Origin: Oscillospiraceae bacterium
Lineage (GTDB): Bacteria; Bacillota; Clostridia; Oscillospirales; Acutalibacteraceae
Length of the DNA: 6,582 nt
NCBI GenBank assembly: GCA_031254555.1
Contig: JAIRUF010000110.1
Span: 1-6,582 of the forward strand
Direction: 5' to 3'
A program made the position numbers and the translations under genes. The notes under the pieces were generated by a model that worked only from the letters and a program-made list of their open reading frames with translations, did no database searches and was not told where the DNA came from. Of the stretch, positions 1-6,316 are shown piece after piece (position 1 is the first letter of the stretch; the number at the start of each line of letters is the position of its first letter).

Positions 1-2
1 CC

Positions 3-740
3 GAATATTTTGAGGGTCTTCCCGTATATCTTTCATGTAATATGGCATTGGCCAAGCATTTTCCCACCACAAAGAATAGCTATTGCGTAAAGATACAAAT
101 GGATGTTTATATACAAGACAGGGAGTCGGGCATAATAAGCGACTCTGAGATTTCCCATTTAAATATGCTTGAGAATACGATATCCGAGCGTATAGACGGG
201 CTGTATGCCGGCAGGGGAATAGTGTGCGCAAAAGAATATGTGTTCTTTATGTATTATGTAAATCAAAAGAATGCATTTAGATCACGTGATATTTTTAACG
301 CTCTGTCTGATTCTGCTTTCAGGCCGACGCAGACCGACATTATAAATGACCCCAACGGCAACGAATATGCAAAGTTTTTACTGCCGGATAAATATCAGCT
401 TAAAATGATAGATACGAATGATATACTGAGAAAACTCTCGCGCTATGGAGACGACGGCACAAGGGCAAGGGATATAAAATATAAGCTGCTGTTTGAAAAT
501 AAGGACTCTATGGTCGAGTTCTCATCTCAGGCCTTTAAAAACGGATTTGAATATTATGATATGGTCCAGGAGAAAACGAAAGATAAGGTTCTACCTATAT
601 ATAAATTAATAGTAAACAAACAGATGCCGTTTAACCCGGAGAAAGTCAACGAACAAATTAAATATCTTATGAAACTGGCAGAGGAACATGGCGGAGAGTA
701 TGTGTCTCTTGAAACAAATATCACCCATGAAGAGTATTAA
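3..740 (+). CDS. DUF695 / RraB-like two-domain protein, 5' end missing
   Basis: The reading frame is open to the left edge, so the gene begins outside the window. The first in-window ATG (42) has no Shine-Dalgarno site, and the residues before it (GLPVYLSCN) read like the rest of a DUF695 domain, so 42 is not taken as the start. Counting from that Met, about residues 1-80 resemble DUF695. About residues 156-225 resemble the RraB fold (regulator of ribonuclease E activity B), with the pattern FSSQAFKNGFEYYD, then FNPEKVNEQIKYLMKLAEEHGGEY. In gammaproteobacteria RraB binds RNase E and lowers its activity. Fusions of DUF695 to an RraB-like domain are known as uncharacterised proteins, and no RNase E role is shown here. 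The protein has no signal peptide or membrane segment in the visible part, so it is probably cytoplasmic. It ends in TAA, 18 nt before the cyclophilin gene, suggesting co-transcription. Family assignment is by pattern memory; the function is not established. Confidence 0.75.
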   Translation, partial: EYFEGLPVYLSCNMALAKHFPTTKNSYCVKIQMDVYIQDRESGIISDSEISHLNMLENTISERIDGLYAGRGIVCAKEYVFFMYYVNQKNAFRSRDIFNALSDSAFRPTQTDIINDPNGNEYAKFLLPDKYQLKMIDTNDILRKLSRYGDDGTRARDIKYKLLFENKDSMVEFSSQAFKNGFEYYDMVQEKTKDKVLPIYKLIVNKQMPFNPEKVNEQIKYLMKLAEEHGGEYVSLETNITHEEY

Positions 741-758
741 ATTATAAGGAGAATATAT

Positions 759-1355
759 ATGATAAATCAGCTTGATAAACCGGAAAGCGGAGAAGATATA
801 GCTCTTGTTTCAACAACGATGGGAGATATAAAAATAAGGCTTTTCCCTCAGTATGCGCCAAAGGCGGTAGAGAACTTTGTGACACATGCGAAAAACGGAT
901 ATTATGACGGACTTATTTTTCACAGAGTGATAAAGGATTTTATGATACAGGGAGGAGACCCTCAGGGCAACGGAACGGGAGGACACAGTATATGGGGCTC
1001 GTGTTTTGAAGATGAGTTTTCCGACCAGATACACAACCTTCGGGGTGCTTTGTCCATGGCGAACTCAGGTCCTGGCACAAACGGCAGCCAGTTCTTTATT
1101 GTGCATGCATCCAAGGTGGATCCAATGCTTATTCCCCAGATGGAGACGCTGAAAGACAGTGGATTCCCTCAGCATGTAGTAGATAATTATAAAGAGGTCG
1201 GCGGAACGCCGTGGCTTGATTTTAAACATACCGTTTTTGGGCAGGTATTTGAAGGTATGGATGTTGTGGACAAAATAGCAAATGTACATACAGGACCTAA
1301 TGACAAACCCCAGAGCAACGTAAAAATTACGTCGATAGAAATTGCGAAGTTTTAA
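759..1355 (+). CDS. Cyclophilin-type peptidyl-prolyl cis-trans isomerase
   Basis: This 198-residue enzyme catalyses cis-trans isomerisation of peptide bonds before proline and so helps proteins fold. The cyclophilin core is clear: [15 protein letters not shown] carries the catalytic Arg56 with Phe61, Met62 and Gln64. [15 protein letters not shown] (100-114) supplies the Ala/Asn and Phe113 of the proline pocket, and [12 protein letters not shown] (152-163) supplies Trp152, Leu153 and His157. Between HASK (116-119) and PWLD (151-154) lies an insert of roughly 30 residues that is absent from the compact E. coli PpiB and human CypA; similar inserts occur in Firmicute cyclophilins. There is no signal peptide or lipobox, so it should be cytoplasmic. 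The ATG is preceded by AAGGAG (746-751) with 7-nt spacing. It lies 18 nt after the DUF695/RraB gene and 27 nt before ispF, probably in one transcript. Confidence 0.95.
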   Translation: MINQLDKPESGEDIALVSTTMGDIKIRLFPQYAPKAVENFVTHAKNGYYDGLIFHRVIKDFMIQGGDPQGNGTGGHSIWGSCFEDEFSDQIHNLRGALSMANSGPGTNGSQFFIVHASKVDPMLIPQMETLKDSGFPQHVVDNYKEVGGTPWLDFKHTVFGQVFEGMDVVDKIANVHTGPNDKPQSNVKITSIEIAKF

Positions 1356-1382
1356 TTTTTAGCGGTTACGGAGGTTAATTTA

Positions 1383-1856
1383 ATGAGGATAGGTCATGGA
1401 TATGATGTCCATAAACTTGCAGAAAACCGTAAGCTCATCATCGGAGGAATAGAAATACCGTTCGAAAAAGGGCTTTTAGGTCACTCAGATGCCGACGTTC
1501 TTCTGCACGCTGTAATCGACGCTCTGCTAGGAGCCGCCGCGCTAGGCGATATAGGTACCCTTTTTCCGGACGATGACAGCAGTTACAAGGATGCTGACAG
1601 CTTTAAGCTTTTACAAACAGTGACCAGAAAAATTGAAGAAAAAGGATACAGGCCCCACAACATTGATTGTACTATAATAGCGCAGCTGCCTAAAATGAAG
1701 CCCCATATACAAAAAATGAGGGAAAATATTGCAAGCGGCTGCAATTTGAGCGTTGATTTTGTAAATGTTAAGGCAACCACAGAGGAAAATTTAGGCTTTA
1801 CAGGAAATGGGGAGGGAATTTCATCACACGCCGTTTGCACTATAGTAGATATTTAA
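1383..1856 (+). CDS. ispF: 2-C-methyl-D-erythritol 2,4-cyclodiphosphate synthase
   Basis: IspF converts 4-diphosphocytidyl-2-C-methylerythritol 2-phosphate to the 2,4-cyclodiphosphate with release of CMP, in the MEP route to isoprenoid precursors. The family works as a homotrimer with active sites between subunits. The 157-residue length is standard. The signature motifs are present: RIGHGYDVH at the N-terminus gives metal ligands Asp8 and His10; [21 protein letters not shown] gives His34 and the third zinc ligand His42; GDIGTLFPD follows at 55-63; and [17 protein letters not shown] (130-146) is the cytidine-diphosphate-binding and family-signature region. No key residue is missing. The start is supported by GGAGG at 1370-1374, 8 nt from the ATG. 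Its frequent partner ispD is not in the window. It stands 27 nt behind the cyclophilin gene and is followed by a 174-nt non-coding stretch. Confidence 0.98.
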   Translation: MRIGHGYDVHKLAENRKLIIGGIEIPFEKGLLGHSDADVLLHAVIDALLGAAALGDIGTLFPDDDSSYKDADSFKLLQTVTRKIEEKGYRPHNIDCTIIAQLPKMKPHIQKMRENIASGCNLSVDFVNVKATTEENLGFTGNGEGISSHAVCTIVDI

Positions 1857-2030
1857 AGTGGCCTGACTCTATGACATTGAAGTGAATTTTAAGAGGTGTG
1901 AGGGTAAAGTCAGACTGGCCTTGCGGGGAGCCCCCAAAACTCAAAAGGCACAAAAAGACAAGCTTTCAGGCTGTTTGGAAGGGTGTGCGCAGCTAACAGT
2001 TGGCGAGAAAAACTGCAAAAGGAGAATTAA
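1857..2030 (+). other. 174-nt non-coding gap / candidate structured leader of cdaA
   Basis: This is the only long gap among the left and middle genes. I see no convincing gene, -10/-35 pair or known riboswitch core in it. Several helices can form in the transcript. GGCC (1860-1863) with GGCC (1917-1920) continues as TGACT (1864-1868) with AGTCA (1908-1912), giving nine pairs with a 4-nt bulge. GGGG (1925-1928) can pair with CCCC (1932-1935). GCACA (1948-1952) can pair with TGTGC (1984-1988). GGCTGTT (1969-1975... allowing one-base register, using G-U pairs) can pair with AACAGTT (1995-2001), and that same arm could instead form CAGTT/AACTG (1997-2001 with 2011-2015) just before the ribosome binding site. 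The mutually exclusive last two pairings resemble a switch, but this is hand folding only. No U-run follows any of these stems, so none is a clear intrinsic terminator. Confidence 0.35.
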
Positions 2031-2033
2031 ATG
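2017..2033 (+). promoter_or_regulatory. Ribosome binding site and ATG of cdaA
   Basis: AAAAGGAG at 2017-2024 stands 6 nt before ATG 2031-2033. The codon immediately upstream in frame (2028-2030) is TAA, so the cdaA frame cannot start further left. This site fixes the start at 2031 and makes the TAG twelve codons later an internal stop rather than an annotation artefact of a wrong start. Confidence 0.85.
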
Positions 2034-2930
2034 GCTGACTTCATTCAGGGTTTCAATGGGTTTTGGTAGAAAGTTTTCAGCATTTTCAGCACATATAACT
2101 GGCTATCTGACACGCTGGATCTTCTACTTATAACATTCATAGTATATCAGGCTATAAAACTGATAAGGGATTCAAGAGCGCTGCTCCTTGCAAAGGGGCT
2201 GGGCTTACTTGCATTTATTTACTTAGTTGTAAGCCTGCTTGACATGCAGTCCAGCATCTACTTATTCAGGAAAATATTTGATAACATAATCATTATACTT
2301 ATAATAATTTTCCACCCGGAGATAAGAAATGCGCTTGAGAGCATTGGGAGAAGCAGCCTTACAAACATATTTATTTTCCCCGGGAAATCAAGCGACAAAT
2401 CAATACTCAGCAATGAGAGGAACCGTAAGGCGATAACTGCCGTATACAAGGCAAGCTCGGATATGAGCGACAATAAAATAGGAGCTTTAATAGTTTTTGA
2501 AAAAAACACGCCGCTAGGCGAGATAGTAGAGACGGGAACAGTTATAGGCGCCGAAATATCACAGGAAATCATAGGAAATATCTTTTATCCAAAATCACCG
2601 CTTCATGACGGTGCGGCTATTATAAGAGACGGCAATCTATATGCCGCAGGATGCATATTGCCGTTGACTGAAAATAAAGAACTCAGCAGTCAGCTTGGCA
2701 CAAGGCACAGGGCGGCTTTGGGTATGAGCGAGCAAAGCGACGCTATGATAGTTGTTATATCAGAGGAGACGGGAGCCATATCCATAGCTCACAAGGGCGT
2801 GCTTTACAGGGATATATCTGACGGGGCGCTTAGAGAACAACTTAGCGAATACCTAATAGAGGATAAGAAAGGTACACAGGAAAACTTATTTAAAAGAATA
2901 TGGGGAGGGGCAAAAAATGGGAAAAAATAA
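2031..2930 (+). CDS. cdaA: Membrane diadenylate cyclase CdaA, interrupted by in-frame TAG at codon 13
   Basis: CdaA (DacA) makes cyclic di-AMP from two ATP at the membrane; c-di-AMP controls potassium and osmolyte transport and wall homeostasis in Firmicutes. Counting the TAG as one position, the frame is 299 codons. It has three N-terminal hydrophobic helices: LDLLLITFIVYQ, LLLAKGLGLLAFIYLVVSLL and the segment ending IIIILIIIFHPEIRNALE. A DisA_N/DAC catalytic domain follows, with the nucleotide/metal motif DGA at 193-195 (within SPLHDGAAII) and GTRHRA at 223-228, both intact. The N-terminus MADFIQGFNGFW is followed by TAG (2067-2069), then the frame is open to TAA 2928-2930. Between the TAG and 2244 there is no ATG, GTG or TTG in frame. 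A start at ATG 2244 would lose two membrane helices and has no good ribosome binding site. The lack of any other damage suggests a very recent nonsense mutation, readthrough or suppression, or a base error. It overlaps cdaR by 14 nt. Identity is sure; whether full-length protein is made is not. Confidence 0.88.
2067..2069 (+). other. In-frame amber (TAG) codon inside cdaA
   Basis: The context is TTT TGG TAG AAA GTT, codons 11-15 of the cdaA frame. A single base change would restore sense: TGG (Trp), AAG (Lys) or CAG (Gln) are all one substitution away. TAG is used as the ordinary terminator of the calcium-motif gene (5546-5548) and of the response regulator (6267-6269), so genome-wide reassignment of TAG is not supported by this window. 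Confidence 0.95.
2074..2091 (+). repeat. Perfect 9-bp tandem duplication in cdaA
   Basis: TTTTCAGCA occurs twice back to back (2074-2082 and 2083-2091). The unit is three codons long, so it keeps frame, and gives the local peptide VFSIFST. It begins 4 nt after the TAG and lies before the first membrane helix. It may be a slippage duplication or simple chance in a tolerant region. Confidence 0.9.
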
Positions 2931-4191
2931 AAAAATCTCCTTCCAGGAATTACTGTACAACCCAAATTTTCTTTTAGTTTTTTCGGCTCTTATAGCGGTG
3001 TTTATCTGGATAGCTTTTACTCTAAACGAAAGTCCAGAGGTTGAAAGAGTTATAAAAGACGTCAAAATAGATGTGGATACAAGCATACCAGAGCAGTTGG
3101 GATATGAACTTTTCGGAACAGAGGAATTCAATGTTGATATAACGGTGAAGGGAAAAAGGTACCTTGTGGGGGACAATGTGCTCACAGCAGATGATATAAG
3201 CGTAACTGCAATAACAAGCTATATCAACTCAGCGGGCAGCTATTCTTTGCAGCTTATAGCCTCAACCGTTGACCCAAACGCGGAATATAAAATAGTTAAC
3301 AAGTCTAAAGATTATATTGAGGTCTATCTTGACATTCCCAAAACGATAGAGATGAATGTGACTTCCAACATTAAAATAGCAGATAAAATTGTGTCATCTG
3401 ACGAATATATTGCGGACACCGCGATACTGTCGTCGGATAAAGTGACAATCACAGGCCCCACAACAGAGGTAAATAAAATAGCCAAAGTGGAGGCACGTAT
3501 AAACGTAGAAGAACCGCTTAGCAGCACCCAAACCTTTCCTGCAGAAATTCATATAACAGATAAAAAGGGCAATGAGGTGAGGCTGTTAGAGGTTGAGCCT
3601 TCTGTTGATGATATGACGATAACAATACCTGTTTATAAAAAGACAAGGCTTCCGGTATCTGTCGTCTTTGCAAATTCGCCGACAAGCTATATAAAGTCCC
3701 CGCTAAAAATAGTTGCAAGCCCCGCATTTTTGAATGTTGCTGTGCCGGAAGAGATGATAGGAGAACTCAAGAGCATAAGCGTGGGTACGATAAATTTTAA
3801 TGACATTGCCGCCGGGAAGAACACATTTGAGTTTAACACTGCTGATATTCCAAGTTCGATGGTTTTAGACGAGATTGACAAGGTAAAAATAACGATCGAT
3901 ACGGGGAATATGACCAGCATTCACGGTACTCTCAGCAGCAGCAATATAACCATTGCAAATGCTCCTTCTGGAGTGACTGTGGTCGGCGAAAGCTTTGATA
4001 ACATAGTTATAATAGGACCAAAAGAGGAGCTTGAAAAACTAAGCTCCGGCGATATTACGGCTGAAATCAATTTAGACGGTAAAACCCTGTCAGGAGGCTC
4101 ACAAAAAGTAGATGCACAGATAATAATTAAAAACGGCAAATGCTGGGCATACGGCACTTATAAAATACCGATAAATATATCTACAGTATAA
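2917..4191 (+). CDS. cdaR: YbbR-domain protein CdaR, regulator of CdaA
   Basis: CdaR is the membrane partner of CdaA and modulates its c-di-AMP synthesis; in Bacillus and Listeria the two are encoded side by side and interact. This 424-residue protein has a short Lys-rich cytoplasmic N-terminus, one transmembrane helix at about residues 18-36 (NFLLVFSALIAVFIWIAFTL), and a long extracytoplasmic region. That region appears to hold four YbbR-type beta-rich repeats of about 80-95 residues, roughly 41-138, 142-235, 240-330 and 333-420. Recurring phrases support this: VEVYLDIP-like ends (IEVYLDIPK, MTITIPVYK) and repeated GP sites (TITGPTTEV, VIIGPKEEL). The start ATG lies inside the end of cdaA (14-nt overlap in another frame) and has GGGGAGGGG at 2902-2910 with 8-nt spacing from GGAGG, implying translational coupling. 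glmM, the usual next gene, is absent; a 76-nt gap and an unrelated gene follow. Confidence 0.92.
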   Translation: MGKNKKISFQELLYNPNFLLVFSALIAVFIWIAFTLNESPEVERVIKDVKIDVDTSIPEQLGYELFGTEEFNVDITVKGKRYLVGDNVLTADDISVTAITSYINSAGSYSLQLIASTVDPNAEYKIVNKSKDYIEVYLDIPKTIEMNVTSNIKIADKIVSSDEYIADTAILSSDKVTITGPTTEVNKIAKVEARINVEEPLSSTQTFPAEIHITDKKGNEVRLLEVEPSVDDMTITIPVYKKTRLPVSVVFANSPTSYIKSPLKIVASPAFLNVAVPEEMIGELKSISVGTINFNDIAAGKNTFEFNTADIPSSMVLDEIDKVKITIDTGNMTSIHGTLSSSNITIANAPSGVTVVGESFDNIVIIGPKEELEKLSSGDITAEINLDGKTLSGGSQKVDAQIIIKNGKCWAYGTYKIPINISTV

Positions 4192-4202
4192 TATAGATAT
4201 AT

Positions 4203-4217
4203 CAAAGCAAGGCTTTG
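4203..4217 (+). terminator. Small hairpin after cdaR, possible weak terminator
   Basis: CAAAGC (4203-4208) and GCTTTG (4212-4217) form a six-pair stem with an AAG loop, 12 nt after the cdaR stop codon. The downstream sequence is T-rich in a broken way (TGTGTGCTTATTGG) and lacks a clean U-run, and the stem is not GC-rich. It may attenuate or stabilise the 3' end of the cdaA-cdaR message, or mean nothing. The rest of the gap (4218-4267) holds only a poor promoter-like pair, TTGTGT (4215-4220) and TTTAAA (4237-4242), which I do not count as supported. Confidence 0.3.
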
Positions 4218-4267
4218 TGTGTGCTTATTGGTATTGTTTAAAAAACTAGGCGGGGGAGAGGATTTTA

Positions 4268-5548
4268 GTGTATAAAAAAGTATTGGCACTTATAGCGGTT
4301 GTCGTTGTTATCGCCTCTCTTTTAGTTTTTACATTGACAAGGATAGGCACCATCAATGATATGATGAAGCCTCCTAAGCTTTACGGCGAAAATGCTCAAA
4401 TGCAGCATGCTTTTGAGAACTCCATAAAAAACAAGAATGAGATTATACTAAAATATCCGACACAGGGTGACTACCGTTCCTCGTTTGTACTGCTTGACAT
4501 GGTGGACGGGAAGTGGGAAAACGTAGCCAATATATCGGGATACGGCAATGAGGTAATATCCGTTGAGTTTGAAGATATCAACAACGATGGAATAAACGAG
4601 ATTTTTATATCCTGGCAGCTGTATGAAAGCAAGAATAAGGTTGTAAGCATTCACAATGCTGAATCATCAGGGGAACGCTTAAGCGGACTTAGCATAATCG
4701 CCAATGAAACATATTCATTTATGAAACTGCTTGATTTGGATAACGACGGTCAAACAGAACTATTTATAACAAACTTTGACATATCGACCGACCAGCCAAG
4801 GGCCTATGCAAAACTATTTAAGATGGACAGGGAAAACAGAGTGAAGGTCATTGGAGAGGTAGGACTTGACAACTCAATTTCAGATTACCCTGCATTTAAA
4901 GTTGAATCTGATAATCACGGCAATATTTCATATATTTTTATTGACGCCAATAAGGGCGAGTTCGGCATGATAACTGAAGTGGTGTATTGGGACAGTGGGA
5001 TATCAAATCTAAAAGCACCGTTTTTAGACAGTGACACTTTGACAAATATCATAACGCAGCGCACACCTGCAATAGCGTCTATGGACATAGACGATGATGG
5101 ATATATTGAAATACCCAAGGAGTCAGATTCGCTCAATATTAGCTCTCTGAATTCGCCGGCGGACAATGAAATAGGCATAGGAATAACCACCTGGTATTCT
5201 GTTGTAAACGATCTGCTTGTGCCTAAAAAACATAGCTTTGTAAATTTTAATGACCTATATATACTGGGAATAGACGACGGAAAACTTAAAGATTCACTGC
5301 TTGCGTACAGAAATCTTAAGCAGAGAAAGCTAACCGTACACTCAAAGGGTAAAGACGGCAAAAGGCTTGGCGAGTTATTTTCGATAATCACAGTGGCGAT
5401 TGGGGAGTGGGCCGAAAACCCGGCAGAAGGGTACTCGCTGCTTAGCCGGAATGACAATATTATTTATGCGTATAGGATAACAGATTTGGGTTCCAGATCT
5501 GGTGTGACTTCAGATATGCTTTCCAGAAATCTTAAAGTGATAAAATAG
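4268..5548 (+). CDS. Membrane-anchored exported protein with three DxDxDGxxE calcium-loop motifs
   Basis: I do not recognise a named family for the whole 426-residue protein. Residues 1-24 (MYKK, then a long Val/Leu/Ile stretch) form a signal anchor without a lipobox cysteine, so the rest should face outside. Three perfect loop motifs are present: DINNDGINE (103-111), DLDNDGQTE (156-164) and DIDDDGYIE (273-281). Each is preceded by hydrophobic strand residues, as in FG-GAP/VCBS beta-propeller repeats or free calcium loops; the first two are also followed by a strand (IFI, LFI). The spacing of about 53 and 117 residues is consistent with propeller blades with one degenerate repeat between the second and third (inference). 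A Lys/Arg-rich C-terminal part (345-426) lacks the motif. The start is GTG 4268, with a GGGGGAGAGG site at 4252-4261. The stop TAG is only 13 nt from the response regulator gene and its bases adjoin that gene's ribosome binding site, so the two are co-transcribed. A role as a surface sensor or accessory of the two-component system is possible but unproven. Confidence 0.8.
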   Translation: MYKKVLALIAVVVVIASLLVFTLTRIGTINDMMKPPKLYGENAQMQHAFENSIKNKNEIILKYPTQGDYRSSFVLLDMVDGKWENVANISGYGNEVISVEFEDINNDGINEIFISWQLYESKNKVVSIHNAESSGERLSGLSIIANETYSFMKLLDLDNDGQTELFITNFDISTDQPRAYAKLFKMDRENRVKVIGEVGLDNSISDYPAFKVESDNHGNISYIFIDANKGEFGMITEVVYWDSGISNLKAPFLDSDTLTNIITQRTPAIASMDIDDDGYIEIPKESDSLNISSLNSPADNEIGIGITTWYSVVNDLLVPKKHSFVNFNDLYILGIDDGKLKDSLLAYRNLKQRKLTVHSKGKDGKRLGELFSIITVAIGEWAENPAEGYSLLSRNDNIIYAYRITDLGSRSGVTSDMLSRNLKVIK

Positions 5549-5564
5549 GGAGGGTTTGCAGTTG
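5548..5564 (+). promoter_or_regulatory. Ribosome binding site that selects the TTG start of the response regulator
   Basis: GGGAGGG at 5548-5554 sits 8 nt (from GGAGG) before TTG 5562-5564. Another in-frame TTG at 5556 would leave only 2 nt of spacing. The 5562 start also gives MKRVLVAEDED, the usual receiver-domain N-terminus. The first G of the site is the last base of the preceding gene's TAG stop, so translation of the two genes is probably coupled. Confidence 0.8.
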
Positions 5565-6269
5565 AAAAGGGTTCTTGTCGCCGAAGATGAAGATTCTATA
5601 AGAGAATTTATTGTAATAAATCTCAAGCGCAGCGGATATGATGTTGTTGAAGCAGCAAACGGCGCTGCAGCTTTAAGGGAGTATGACGAACATAACGGTG
5701 AATTTGATGTTGTTCTTTTGGACATAATGATGCCTGAGATAGACGGCATAGAGGTCTGCAAAAAGCTCCGTGAAAAAAGCAGCAATGTAGGAATAATAAT
5801 GCTTACGGCCAAAACACAGGAAATGGATAAAGTCACCGGTCTTTTAGTTGGAGCTGACGACTATGTAACAAAGCCTTTTTCACCTGCCGAGCTTATGGCG
5901 AGGATAGACGCAAGCTACCGCAGGGTTGCCATTAATAAAGAGAACTCTCAGAAAGGCAAGGAGACGAAAGACATAGTAGAACTTGGGGATTTTGTGCTTG
6001 ACATAAGGAGCCGTACTTTAACAAAGGCAGGCAAGCTTATTGATCTTACTCAGGTGGAATTTCAGATTATGGAGTACTTTTTCCAAAATCCCGGTGCTGC
6101 CCTTGACAGGACAGATATACTTAACCGGGTGTGGGGCAATTCATATTTTGGCGAGGAAAAGGTAGTGGATGTAAACATAAGAAGGCTGCGCATGAAAATT
6201 GAGGATGTGCCCTCAATCCCTAAGCACTTAGCGACAGTGTGGGGCCTTGGATACAAATGGATAGTTTAG
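5562..6269 (+). CDS. OmpR/PhoB-family response regulator
   Basis: This is a 235-residue two-component transcription factor, with the length and layout of PhoB/PhoP/WalR. The receiver domain (about 1-120) has the acidic pair Glu8-Asp9 in LVAEDED, the phospho-acceptor Asp54 in VVLLDIMMPEIDG, Thr82 in MLTAK, the switch aromatic Tyr101 and Lys104 in DDYVTKPFSP. A charged linker (about 122-138, rich in Lys/Glu) leads to the winged-helix DNA-binding domain (about 138-235), with LTQVEFQIMEYF, the recognition-helix region VVDVNIRRLRMKIE and the C-terminal wing ATVWGLGYKW. All phosphorylation residues are present. The start is TTG 5562, chosen from ribosome-binding-site spacing. The sensor kinase follows after 44 nt. 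Family membership is certain, but the regulated genes and stimulus cannot be read from the sequence, so no phoP/walR symbol is given. Confidence 0.96.
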   Translation: MKRVLVAEDEDSIREFIVINLKRSGYDVVEAANGAAALREYDEHNGEFDVVLLDIMMPEIDGIEVCKKLREKSSNVGIIMLTAKTQEMDKVTGLLVGADDYVTKPFSPAELMARIDASYRRVAINKENSQKGKETKDIVELGDFVLDIRSRTLTKAGKLIDLTQVEFQIMEYFFQNPGAALDRTDILNRVWGNSYFGEEKVVDVNIRRLRMKIEDVPSIPKHLATVWGLGYKWIV

Positions 6270-6300
6270 TTTAAACATATTTAAAACTTTGAACCGCAGC

Positions 6301-6316
6301 AAGAGGTGATATTGTG
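6301..6316 (+). promoter_or_regulatory. Strong ribosome binding site of the histidine kinase
   Basis: AAGAGGTGAT (6301-6310) closely matches the complement of the 16S rRNA 3' end (AGGAGGTGAT) and precedes GTG 6314-6316. It supports GTG 6314 as the start; an overlapping TTG at 6312 is in a different frame. Confidence 0.8.

Noticed and set aside
1857..2030. ydaO-type c-di-AMP or SAM-I riboswitch in the cdaA leader
   Set aside because: Short resemblances (CAGCTAAC; AGAGGTG...GGCC) are present, but the conserved cores (GGGGTGAAT for ydaO; the GGCAACC region for SAM-I) are missing.
2067..2069. Genome-wide reassignment of TAG to an amino acid
   Set aside because: Two other genes in the window end in TAG at positions followed at once by a ribosome binding site or by a short non-coding gap, so TAG acts as a normal stop there.
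1882..2133. 83-codon frame with an ATG spanning the ispF-cdaA gap
   Set aside because: Its second half is the cdaA coding sequence read in another frame, its ATG has no good ribosome binding site, and the peptide resembles nothing known to me. It is treated as a chance frame over a leader.
2244..2930. ATG 2244 as the true start of cdaA
   Set aside because: It has no Shine-Dalgarno site, removes two expected membrane helices, and leaves 2070-2243 as unexplained sequence that reads as a good CdaA N-terminus. It may still serve as a re-initiation point.
4915..5457. 180-codon frame on the minus strand
   Set aside because: It is fully antisense to the calcium-motif gene, Ser/Leu/Ile-rich as expected for a shadow frame, and has no convincing ribosome binding site.
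5556..5561. TTG 5556 as start of the response regulator
   Set aside because: It would be only 2 nt from the GGAGG core. TTG 5562 has normal spacing and yields the typical receiver start.
6270..6285. TTTAAA-CATA-TTTAAA inverted repeat as a terminator between regulator and kinase
   Set aside because: The stem is entirely A-T, there is no following U-run, and the regulator and kinase are expected to be co-transcribed.
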